Shown in pieces: positions 54,766 through 64,000 of a stretch of DNA of 64,000 bases. Numbering within the stretch: position 1 is the first letter of the stretch; each line of letters begins with the position of its first letter. The notes below the pieces were generated by a model that was given only the letters and a program-made list of their open reading frames with translations, did not search any database and was not told the DNA's origin. The translations under genes and the position numbers were made by a program. The DNA is from Raffaelea ambrosiae (Eukaryota > Ascomycota > Sordariomycetes > Ophiostomatales > Ophiostomataceae): contig PCDI01000002.1 of the NCBI GenBank assembly GCA_002778195.1, positions 2,927,234 to 2,991,233 on the forward strand, given 5' to 3'.

Positions 54766-56633
54766 ATGGACGGCAGGTCTATGAGCACCCTGGACAGGGA
54801 CCAGATGCAGGGACTGGTACGTTGTTGTTTGAGACACCAGCTGCGGACTGGTGTTCTCGTTGCTCTCCCCCTTTCCATGTCTTGCGTCAGTGCTTCATCA
54901 CATCTGGAAGCGCCTGAAAGCACCGGGAAGCTTCATCGTGAAACTCCCACCTTTGCTTTTCTGCCCTTCCCCTTTCACAGTGGCTTCCTGGTTCAATCGT
55001 CTGCCTTGTTTGTCCGTTCTCCGTTGTCTGCACCTTCTCCCGTCCCCTCCTGTGTCTTCGCCTACCAGCCCCCCTGTCGTGGCCTGCCCAAGTCCTATCC
55101 CCATTGTCCGGGCTGTCTCCGGCTATTCTTTAGACTCGGGATCCGCCAATTCCCAGCATCCCAGTACCCCAGACAGTCCCAACCCCGGCTTCGGCGCCGG
55201 CCCGAGCTGTGGGGTAGATCCGTGCGGCCGGCATCATGGCCTTCCACGTTCCTCCTTGCGCAAACACATCACCCCCCCATGCCGCTCCACCCCCTGCTCC
55301 ATCCATAAAACATTGCTGATCTGACCTCGTCCTCGACTACTCTGTACAGGAAAACATCCGCGACTTTCTCAGGATCCGCACCAGCTATGACGTCTTGCCC
55401 CTGTCCTTCCGCCTCATCGTCCTCGACAACGACCTTCTCATCCGCAAGAGCCTGTCTATTCTAATCCAAAATGGTGAGTGGGAGCAGCATTCCAAGCCAC
55501 CCAATCCTCAGCGGCCCAACTGCTGATCATGTCGTCTCCTAGGCATCGTCTCTGCTCCATTATGGGACTCCCACAAGTCTGTCTATGTCGGACTGCTCAC
55601 CAGCACCGACTACATCAACCTCATCCAGTACTACTGCCAGTACCCCGATCGCCTCAGCGAGATCGACCAGTTCCGCCTCAGCGGCTTACGAGGTATGTAG
55701 ATCTTGACGACGATTCTCTCTCCGGAAGAAGGTGTTGCCCGAAAAGTCTTTTTGTCCCGGGTCTTCCCCTCTTTGGGGTCGCACAGCATGTCGCCGTTCC
55801 CGCTTCACATGCTGACAAGCTCACTCCTCGACCTTCCAGACATTGAAAAGGCCATTGGCGTGCAGCCAATAGAGAATATATCTATTCACCCCATGCGCCC
55901 GCTCTACGAAGCCTGCCGGCGCATGCTCAAGACCCGAGCCCGCCGCATCCCGCTCGTCGACGTCGACGACGAGACCGGCCGCCAGATGGTCGTCAGCGTC
56001 ATCACCCAGTACCGCATTCTCAAGTTCATTGCCGTCAACAACGAGAACAACACCGTCTTGCTGCGCAAGTCCGTCCGCGAGATCGGCCTCGGCACCTACA
56101 CCAACCTGCAAACGGCCAGCATGCACGACTCCGTTCTGAGCGTCATCCACATCATGGTCCAGCACAACATCTCGGCCGTCCCCGTCGTCGACGATGACTA
56201 CCGCGTCCTCAACGTCTTCGAGGCCGTCGACGTCATCCCCCTCATCAAGGGTGGCGTCTACGAAGAGCTGCAGTCCAGCGTCGGCGACGCCCTGTCCAAG
56301 CGCGCCGAAGACTTCCCGGGCATCTACACTTGCGGCGAAGAGGACCGTCTCGACTCCATCTTTGACACCGTCCGCAAATCACGCGTCCACCGCCTCATTG
56401 TCATTGACGACGAGCTGCGCCTGCGTGGCATGATCTCCCTGTCCGACATCCTCAAGTACGTCCTGCTCTATGGCGAGCAAGACGACGATGATGGCGACGA
56501 TGACGGCTTTGAGTTTCATGAAGACACAACCCCCAATGCAGACACAGCCAACAATAGTGCTCCTCCTCCTCCTGCTCCTTCCTCTTCCTCTTCCACCACC
56601 ACACCCAATGGCCCAGCAGAAGGGTCACGGTGA
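54766..56633 (+). CDS. SNF4: AMPK / SNF1 gamma subunit (Snf4)
   Basis: Exons 54766-54816, 55350-55473, 55543-55692 and 55840-56633 give 372 residues. The first junction reads STLDRDQMQGL-ENIRDFLRI, a continuous Snf4 N-terminus, which supports the long 533-nt first intron. Four CBS motifs follow: SYDVLPLSFRLIVLDNDLLI and GIVSAPLWDSHKSVYVGLLT (CBS1), ENISIHPMRPLYEACRRMLK (CBS2), HIMVQHNISAVPVVDDDYRV (CBS3) and SRVHRLIVIDDELRLRGMIS (CBS4). The tail is acidic then Pro/Ser-rich. The gamma subunit binds adenine nucleotides through its CBS domains and controls Snf1 kinase, the switch for use of non-glucose carbon sources. All introns have GTRNGT donors and keep phase. The leader holds a 20-bp repeat. 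Confidence 0.95.
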
Positions 56634-57699
56634 CAAACGTGTACCGAAAAAGGGGACAGAGAAAGAGAGAGAGAAAGGAAGATGCATTATACGCATGTGT
56701 GCGGGGTTTTCTAAGTTGTCTTGCATTTACGAGGCGTACAGGCGGCCTGGATGGAGGGAGGGAAGGAAAGGAAGGAGGGGGCTACGAAAAACAATTTACT
56801 ACACTTTCGAATACCACAACCGGATCAGGTTCTTCGTCTTTTTTTTTCTGGATTTTTTGGATTTTTTTTTCTCTCTGGTTTCCTGTCAACTTCAAAGACG
56901 GCTGCTTTCTTCCATTGTCCCAAAACAGAGTCGGATCTCGTTTTTCACTAACCTACTCTGTATCGCCTCCTACAACTCCCTCTTCGAATTCAATTTTCAC
57001 CACCTCCTCCCTTTGTATAGACCGGGGGAGTTGTTCTCCTCCGCCTCTTCCTCGACCTCCTTCACACGCAGCCGGTCTTCCAGTTTTTTTGTGTCGTTTT
57101 TCTTGTTTGTTTATAGAGATAAGAGAAGGATCGGGAGCCGAGAATTTTTGGAGGAAACGTCCAAAGAGACGAAGTGGGTGGATGAATAAACAACCCCTTC
57201 TTCTTTTGTGAGACAAAAGGAATACCCTTTTTATGGCACACAATTTATAGATCCCGCAATTTGTCCCTAAAAGATTGTAAACATAAAAAATCAAATACAC
57301 AAAGTGCCAGAAAAAAGGCAACATCTACAATGCATACTGCTCCGTCCCAGAAATTGGATATAGCAATAGGCTACTTTGTTTCGGCGTGAACAGAATATAA
57401 ATAAAGGCATGCTCATTATAGGATTCGATCCCATCGGCTTTTCTTGTCGGTTATACATGCCCGTGGAAGAACACACAAACACAAAAGAAAGTACAAAAAT
57501 CAAGCCCCAAAAACAGACTCCAAAACAAACCCCAAAACAAAAACNCCCCCCCCCCCCCAAAGAAAGCAAAACAGTCATAATACATCGTGTTTCTCAGAAG
57601 AACAACCGAGTCAAAAAGTCATAACGACATGTTCTCTTGGACGCATTCTCTTCAAAAAAAAAATGAAGGATGTACTTCCACGGTCTCCGATTCATGGCC
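56634..57699. other. Convergent 3' region SNF4 / RhoGAP, with one ambiguous base
   Basis: Between two stop codons lie AT-rich 3' UTR sequence, T-runs near 56840-56870, and a C-run at 57546-57558 next to a single undetermined base at 57545. No gene or tRNA is seen; the motif near 57421 resembles a tRNA T-loop but lacks stem pairing. Confidence 0.5.
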
Positions 57700-60600
57700 T
57701 CACATCGAAAACGGTCCCAGCCGCTCGGGAGATATCCGCCCGTGAACCACCACAGTCGAGCTGCTGTTGGCCGACATGTTGCGGGCATCGTCAAATGCTG
57801 ATCCGGACGACGATGATGATGTCAACGACTCTGTCCGCAGATACGACGCCACCAGGCCCGCCATCGACTTGATGTCCTTATCTGTCTTGTCTATTGTTGA
57901 TGTTCTATGCGTGCCGGGCAGCGGCCGGTAGTTCTCCGTGTTCTCTCTGCCCTCCATAACGGCTCCCCGTTCTCTTCGAATATTTCTGCTCGTCGGCGAC
58001 AGGACAGCCGCTGATGCTGTTGGTGGCGCCTTGCTGCGAGGGGTGCCATGACCAGACCTTAAACGAGCGCCACCGCCACCATACGCATCGTTGCTCCTCC
58101 AACTCGTGTTATGGTCGTTGGCGCCCGGAGCATTATTAGTCAGCTCAACCACCCGCGCTTCAGCTGCTTCGGCTCGCTCTTTCCACGTCCGACACTCGGC
58201 CGACTTGGCTTCCAGCTGCAGCTTCAGAGTTTGCACCTGTCCCTGTAGCTGGGCAACATCGCTTGGGCTGTTCCGACTATCCGATCCCGAAAAGATCAAT
58301 GATACGTCAGAAACACGGGTCGGCGACCCGACCTCACGTTTCGGCGGCCCCCGATGCTGCTGCTGCTGCTGCTGCTGCTTAAAGTTTGCTTGTCCCGTTT
58401 CTAGTGCGGCAGTCAACTCGCGCAGCCGGTTTCCGACCACCCCTCCCGTGTCTTTGCGGTCTGTGGGCCACGTCTGGTCTTCCTGGTGTTCGCTGGTCGG
58501 TGTCCGCAAGCCTCTTAGGTGACCACTGGCACTCATCTTCTCTGCCTTGTCGGCAGTACTCGGAAGTTTGGGGCGCCATGCGTCGGTCACAGCCACTCCT
58601 TCTGTCTTCCTCGACGGAGACAGATCTCCTGCCACGGAGGTTGCCGGGCCAACCGACGTCCTCGGTGTTTTGACGGGTGAAGCTGGCCTCGACGGCGACG
58701 TGTTGCTGTTTCCAAACTCGGACTGCCGCCGCGACGGGGTAGACGTGTTGACTGTCGACTGCGGCGATTGCGGCGTGTCCGACGAGGTCTCCCGCGCAGC
58801 ACTGTCGAACATTGCAGCCATGGCCTTCACCGCCCCGCTTCCTTCTACCGACTTGGCACCCGGGCTGTTGTTGCTGTTGTTGTTGTTGTTGGACCCGCTC
58901 TGATCCTCCCACAATTTGCCCATGACTTTGGACGGTGTGCTGTGCAGAGCCCGTGACTCGTTTCTGATCTCAGAGAGGGGCGACTGCCCAATCTGACCGC
59001 CAGCAGGGACTGTTCCAGCAGGTTCCGACCTGGTGCCTACCCGACCTCCGGTCCTGTTGGCTCGGGATGATGGCGGATACTTGGTTGGGCTGCCTGCCGC
59101 ACGCGGCAAGAAAGGTGAATCAGCGTGTCTCGTGGCATCCGCTGCGTGATTGCCGCGACTGGGTGACGAGTTCCGCCAGCGGTGGCGTGGCGTTGTGGAG
59201 GGCACGGACGTTCCAAAGACATCATTTTCATCGCTGAAATTGCTGGGTTTGGTTGCGCTCTTCTTCAGCTTCTTGGTCCGGTCGTCAGCAAACCTCCCGA
59301 AACCCTCCGAGGAGCCTGCGTGTCCTTGCCGCACAGGCGACGAGTGGGCGGCGCCGGTCGGTGCTGGGGGCTGCTTGGGGTTCATAATGCGGGCGATCAG
59401 AGCAGCGGTTTTGGATTGCGGTGTCCGTGGGGTCCGGGTGCCCGGTGTTGCCTGGCTCGAAGCGCTCATATTGCCTCTGTCGCCACGACTTCTTTTTGGC
59501 GTCTTGTGCAAGGTGGTATGCTCCTCCAGTTCGGGCCTCGGCCGGTCTTCCTCTCCAGGCGACACCGCTGACTTTGGCTGAGTGAACGTCTCGGATCTAG
59601 AGGGTCGTAGCACTCTCGGCGGTGGCCGGCGGAGACTCTGCTGACGGCTTACTGTCGATTGCTTGCGCATGATGCCCATGTTCTTCATCTGCAAGATGAT
59701 ATCACGCCAATAAGTGATGAGCATCTCGGCGACTCGGTTGGCCATGAGGACCTTGTCCAAGGACATGGACGCGGCTGCGGGCCGTTTGGCGCTCCTTGTC
59801 CCGGCGTGTGATTCAAGCAGCTCCCCGACCAGCAGAGGCCCAAAAATGACGCCCAAGGCAGCGTACCCCATCTTCTCTGAGCGGGATCGTACATCTTCCT
59901 CGGCCGCTTGCCCAATCAGGCTGAGCAGGCCGAACACGGCACAGATCAGCTCGCGCTGGAACTGGGATGGGATGGATCCAATAGTCATGGCGATGAGCCG
60001 ACAGGCGTCAATCTCGTGGAATTTCTTGTGCGTGCTGACAAACTCCTCATAGAGCACGAGGTCGCCCAGAATGCCACCAGGCAGACCAGCCAGGATGCGC
60101 TTAAACATAGTAGCGACATCGTGCGGCCCGACCTTGATGTGGAAGGGCAGATTCGGTGAGCGGACAGTGGCTGCAATGTCACCGTCGTCGTCCACGTGGA
60201 TGCAGTAGTAGTCGTAGAGCTCGTTGACCACCTTTGTCGAGCCAGAGATTCGGAATATACCACTGGTTTCGGGACCTGGCAAAGTGTCAGTACACAGCTG
60301 TCGCTAGGGATGAGGAATAAGCAAGGCACAGCCAGGCACAGCAAGGCCTAGCAAGGCGTAGTTGCCCACCTTTCTGGACGAGGTACTGTGCTGCAGCCCG
60401 CAGACAGGTCGGCAGGATGAGCGAGCTGGTGGCGTAGTCGCCGGGCAGGTAGAGGAGACTCTTGCCGCAAAGACGCACCAACGTCTCCAGAGACTCGTTC
60501 TTCAACGTGCTGACAGTGCTTCTGGTGTCCTTCCTGGAGGCCGTCGCGTGGCCATGGGGTCGCGTCTCGCCAAGATCAGTGCTGTGCCGCGCATCCGTGG

Positions 60601-60994
60601 CGTTGGCCTCGGACGAGCTGGCAGACTGCCGAGACAGCCGGTGGTTGCTATTGTTGTTGCTGTTGCTGCTGCTGCTGCTGTTCTCGGTCGCCGACTTGGC
60701 GTGCGAGGAGGCAGCGGGCGACTTGCCAAACGTCCGGGCAAACCAGCTGCGTCTCTCGCCGGTCTTTTCGTGCTCCTTGGCGACTGGGCTGGCCGCTGGG
60801 CTGTCATGCTCGGCCGGCTCGAACAGGCCGCTGGTGGGGGGCAGCCCGCCAGGAAGAATCGACGGCTGGCCAATTGGCCGAGGAGGACTCTCCGAAGAAT
60901 GGCTTTGGTTTCGGGCAGAAGAGGCCCGCCAACGCTTCTCAGGACTGCGCCCAGACGCCGGCCAGGCCGCGGCAGCCTGTGATGATGCCGCCAT
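57700..60994 (-). CDS. RhoGAP-domain protein
   Basis: Exons 60994-60370 and 60275-57700 give 1,066 residues; the 94-nt intron (GTGGGC/GCCAG) splits the domain and restores QKGPETSGIFRISGS. The RhoGAP domain spans about residues 180-400: the arginine finger lies in GIFRISGS, then HDVATMFKRILAGLPGGILG, EFVSTHKKF, RLIAMTIGSIPSQFQRELIC and AALGVIFGPLLVG. The first 170 residues and the last 660 are low-complexity, with Ser/Asn/Gln tracts and short basic blocks; a heptad-like segment near 900-930 (VAQLQGQVQTLKLQLEAKSA) is probably coiled coil. RhoGAPs speed GTP hydrolysis by Rho/Cdc42/Rac and so shape polarised growth. The target GTPase cannot be told from the sequence. No membrane-binding domain is seen. 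Confidence 0.9.
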
Positions 60995-61870
60995 TTGTGG
61001 AGGTGTTGGTGGCGGCGGCGGCGGTGTGGACGGACGCTCTCGACGACTAGCTAAACCGGTATTGTCTCACAGGCGCGCGAGCATGGCTTTTCTTTTCTGC
61101 TGCTAGTCGTCTCCAGTACTTCCGACGGGGTCTGGTATTGTCGTGCCAGTCCTGGGCAGCGACAGAATGTTTTTTTTCTTGGGCTTTCCGTCTTTTGTAC
61201 TTTGTTTGGGGACTTTTTTGTGGATGTTATTTTGCATGCCCTCTGTTTTCGTCGTAGTAACGATAAGCAAGGCAAGTAGCAACAGGCGCGGAAAACAAAA
61301 CAAGGAAAGAACTGCAGGTGCGACCCTCGACCGCGCCTTCCTTGGCTCTGTGCAACAAGAAAGGGGGGGAGCTTTGGTTCTGTTGAAACAGCGTCCCAAG
61401 CTCCTACAGGGTCCTACGTAGGCTACAGGGTCCCGCACTCTCGTTTCCCCCTACTTCCCCCGCCCCAAAATCGACAAAAGTAAACAAAGCGCTAATGCAT
61501 AACACCGTTTCTGGCACAACAACCACGGCAACTCGTTCTATTTTTTTTTTTTAATTGTGCAGTAGTTATTACTATGAGATGCTTCCCATTGCGACCAGTC
61601 ACAACACAACTGCGACGCACGGAAACAATTGAATACGAGCTTTTGCAGAGTTTTTACTTTTTATTTTTTTACATTGTTTGAGTCTTTTCTTTTTTGTGTG
61701 CGGTATGAAGCACAGCCCTTTTTCACAGCGTAGATACAGCGTGCAATATGATGCTATCTTACATACAATACAACAAACAGTAACGAACATCCAAAAGCGA
61801 CAACCACTCCACTCCCGCCGCGTGGTACTCGTATTTTCCCATCGTCTTGCCGTGCTCGTCGTAAACTCTT
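60995..61870. other. Promoter of RhoGAP gene and 3' region of mL38 gene
   Basis: Both neighbours are on the minus strand: the left part is the RhoGAP promoter, the right part the mL38 3' UTR, which is AT-rich (61540-61760). No gene is recognised. Confidence 0.5.
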
Positions 61871-63574
61871 TTAACGCACAAACTTGCGCTTCGGCGTGGC
61901 AATCCGATGCGTGAACTTCCACAGATGCCGGTACTTGGGTCCCTGGCGCTTGGCTTCCCAGCCGCGGGCCCTGCGTGGCGGCTTCAGTGATGGCAGCCTG
62001 ACTGGCTTCAGCTCCACATCGGCGCCCGGCACGCCCGCACGCTCCATGACCGACTCCGTGCCTGCATCCCACTCGGTGCGGAACAGCGTGCAGCCGATCG
62101 CCTGGAGGTTGTGCTTGCTGACAAAACTGCGCACAGAAAACTTCTCCCGAGCCAGGAGCTGCTTCCTGCCTCCTCCACCCTCCTCCTCTTGTTGTCCGTA
62201 GGCGGCCTGGAGACTGGCGACATCCACACGACTCGATGAGGGCTCAGCGTCACTGCTGCTGCTGCTGCTGCTGCTGCTGACATCCGAAGAAGAAGAAGAC
62301 TGGTCGTCCCGTGCCTGCTCCAGCACCAGGACGGCCAACCGCTGCGGGCCCGAGCCCTCTTGCGCAAAGGCTGGCAGCCACGGCAGGATGATCTGTGAGG
62401 CCGCGTCAAGACGGCTGAGCGGCACCGACGGGTCCGTGGGCGCCAATGGGATGTTGGCAGCCAGGAAGTGGCAGCGGGTCGTGAAGCTGTCGTTGGAAAA
62501 GTCCGGCACGTCAGGGTCGACAATGGCGATGGTCACGAGGCGGGTGCCGCGGTCAAACACCTGCACGCGCAGCCGTGGGATCACTTCGCTGATCAGACTG
62601 TCGATAATGGCGCCGGGCGCAACCTTGTAGCTGCGGAAGAAGAGCTCGACATCGGCACGGGGCACCAGCTGGGAGGCCGGCAGCAGATCTGGCTGCAGGT
62701 GGAACTGGTCGATGCGCTGCTGGATCAGGCGCAGAGGACGGCCGCGCCAGCGCTGTTCGGCCAGATAGCGGTAGATTGGCTTGTTCATGTCGCCTAGAAG
62801 GAAGAAAGGAAGCAAAAATAGTTAGCAACCAACTCTAGCAAGACAACTCTTTAAAAAAAAAAACCCGGTCCCGTCCCCCCGAAAAGAAAAAAAAAAATTA
62901 TTCTTACCCAGCCCGTCTTCAAAGCGCCGCTTGACCACAGGGTCGTTGATATCGGCCAGGACCTTGAGCTCCTCGACGTGCTTGCGCAGACTGGCCAGAC
63001 GCCTCTGGATGTAAGCCCCGCCGCCGCGCGACGTGACCTGCAGCTCCCCGCGCTGCACAGCTTCCAGTTTCCGGATCTTGGCCGTCTCCACGGCGATCTG
63101 CTTGATCTTCTGGTCACGGTCGGCCTGCAGAACCTTGCGGGCTTCCTGGAAGCACTGGTACGGCATCAGCTCAAACGGGACCGGGCCGGCACCGGCTGCT
63201 TCTGCCAATGTCGTCGCCCGAATGGCTGCACGGCGTCGTCGAGAGCCGACAGGCGGCATGCCCTTCTTCATGAGCTCCTTTTCCGCCCATGGCAGGGTGG
63301 TGAGGTTCGGGTCCAGCTCCCAGCCCTCCAGCGCCTCCTGATTGCTGCTGTTGTTTATTGGCTCCTTGGAGACCGAGCCGTTCCATTGGCGTGTCGAGGA
63401 CGAAAAGGAGCGAAGGTAGGCGGACGTGGCGTCAGCAGAGGGGGAAAAAGAAGTCGAAGCAAAGGTCGACGGGGCGGGTCGGAGGGGCAGCACGGAGCTG
63501 CTGCCGGCCGCCTCGACACGGCAGCTGCGCAGGCACCGGACCAGTGGCCTCGCTGCCGGAGAGTACCTTGACAT
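61871..63574 (-). CDS. MRPL35: Mitochondrial large-subunit ribosomal protein mL38 (Mrpl35), PEBP fold
   Basis: Exons 63574-62908 and 62793-61871 give 529 residues; the junction reads RRFEDGL-GDMNKPIYRYLAEQ. The start MSRYSPAARPLVRCLRSCRV is a mitochondrial presequence. A helical region covers about 130-230, then the PEBP-like domain: FDRGTRLVTIAIVDPDVPDF, RCHFLAANIPL, ILPWLPAFAQEGSGPQRLAV, with the end KYRHLWKFTHRIATPKRKFV. mL38 is a structural protein of the mitochondrial ribosome central protuberance. A Ser-rich insert (about residues 388-412, SSSSSDVSSSSS) interrupts the PEBP domain; this looks species-specific. The promoter holds a palindromic CCAAT and two CACGTG elements. Confidence 0.9.
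62225..62305 (-). repeat. Serine codon tract inside mL38 PEBP domain
   Basis: AGC- and TCT-rich serine codons (minus strand), about 18 Ser in 24 residues, inserted in the PEBP domain of mL38. Confidence 0.85.
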
Positions 63575-64000
63575 TGTCAGGCTGCAGAAAGGGGTGGCGT
63601 GGATGTGACGAGACGTGAACTCGTCTCCTTGTGTTCTTCTTCCCTTTTTTTTTTCCCCGTCTGATAGACGAGTGAAAGCAAACCCAGAAAAAAATTAACT
63701 GAGGTGAAGATGGCTCAACGTGATTGGCCAATGTCGATTCCAAACAGTCACGTGGTATACGTCGACGACAACAATTCAGGAAGCCATTCTCAACACGAGA
63801 CTGCAGCTTTGATCGTATGAAAAATTCTGGTCCCGCAAATGTGAGCTTGTAAAATCCATTTATATTCTGCATTCTTGGTCTGCCGATTCTGTGGGCGGAC
63901 GATACCAGGATCGTGGTTGAAGCAGGATGTGGTCACGTGAGCATACATCCCGCCAGGCCCCCCAAAAAAGTCAACCTATGGCAAGAGCTGCTTTGCGCTT
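63575..64000. promoter_or_regulatory. mL38 promoter with palindromic CCAAT and two CACGTG boxes
   Basis: ATTGGCCAAT (63723-63732) reads as CCAAT on both strands. CACGTG lies at 63749-63754 and again at 63934-63939. These sit about 150-365 bp upstream of the mL38 start codon. A neighbouring gene beyond the right edge cannot be excluded. Confidence 0.55.

Noticed and set aside
57411..57445. tRNA-like T-loop (GATTCGATCCC) near 57421
   Set aside because: The T-stem does not pair and no A-box or acceptor stem is found at the right distance.

Overview
The window is a gene-dense stretch of nuclear DNA from a filamentous ascomycete (Pezizomycotina, most likely a Sordariomycete). The reasons are: GC-rich coding exons; short introns with GT...AG ends and CTAAC-type branch sites; a septin of the Cdc12/AspC class; and lineage-typical genes such as a Vac8 armadillo protein, a WD40-5-phosphatase fusion, a questin-oxidase-like protein and a fungal L-rhamnose 1-dehydrogenase. 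I see no bacterial operons, CRISPR arrays, rRNA, convincing tRNA or intact transposon. Genes were named by reading the translated exons, with no database search; exon borders were chosen from splice motifs and checked by codon phase.

Layout, left to right. 1-650: 5' end of a MATH-domain ubiquitin protease (minus, runs off the left edge). 3163-4772: mitochondrial PDK/BCKDK-family kinase (plus). 5620-7167: septin Cdc12/AspC (minus). 8039-11075: U3 snoRNP protein Pwp2 (plus). 11394-13226: questin-oxidase-like protein (minus). 14263-18535: WD40-like plus inositol-polyphosphate 5-phosphatase (minus). 18536-21028: long intergenic region with a degenerate minisatellite and a 60-N assembly gap. 21029-22041: L-rhamnose 1-dehydrogenase (plus). 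22432-22975: small DUF4748-like protein with three tiny 5' exons (plus). 23868-26270: CID plus RS-rich, CHERP-like splicing-type protein (plus). 27514-30046: PP2A B56 subunit Rts1 (minus). 32525-34791: TFIIIC subunit Tfc1/Sfc1 (plus). 35378-37093: asparaginase with ankyrin repeats (plus). 37641-38846: NAP/SET-family histone chaperone (plus). 39157-42712: COMPASS subunit Shg1 with a giant Arg-Asp repeat tail (minus). 43612-43962: small complex I subunit (plus). 44437-46138: eIF2B delta (minus). 46774-47757: mitochondrial IF3 (minus). 48206-48782: mitochondrial inner-membrane protease Imp1 (plus). 49834-52473: Vac8 (minus). 54766-56633: AMPK gamma subunit Snf4 (plus). 57700-60994: RhoGAP (minus). 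61871-63574: mitochondrial ribosomal protein mL38/Mrpl35 (minus).

The genes are mostly housekeeping genes and do not form one pathway or a secondary-metabolite cluster. Loose themes are mitochondrial function (PDK-type kinase, complex I subunit, mtIF3, Imp1, mL38), nutrient and stress signalling (Snf4, Rts1, eIF2B, Vac8) and chromatin or transcription (Tfc1, NAP/SET, Shg1, CID protein). Several neighbours are divergent and must share control regions, notably mtIF3/Imp1 (448 bp) and Shg1/complex I (899 bp). The most striking non-coding features are a dense cluster of G4/C4 runs upstream of the rhamnose dehydrogenase, several minisatellites and a possible alternative first exon upstream of RTS1, and repeat-filled introns in VAC8. 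I did not find a feature that convincingly represents an undescribed biological system.
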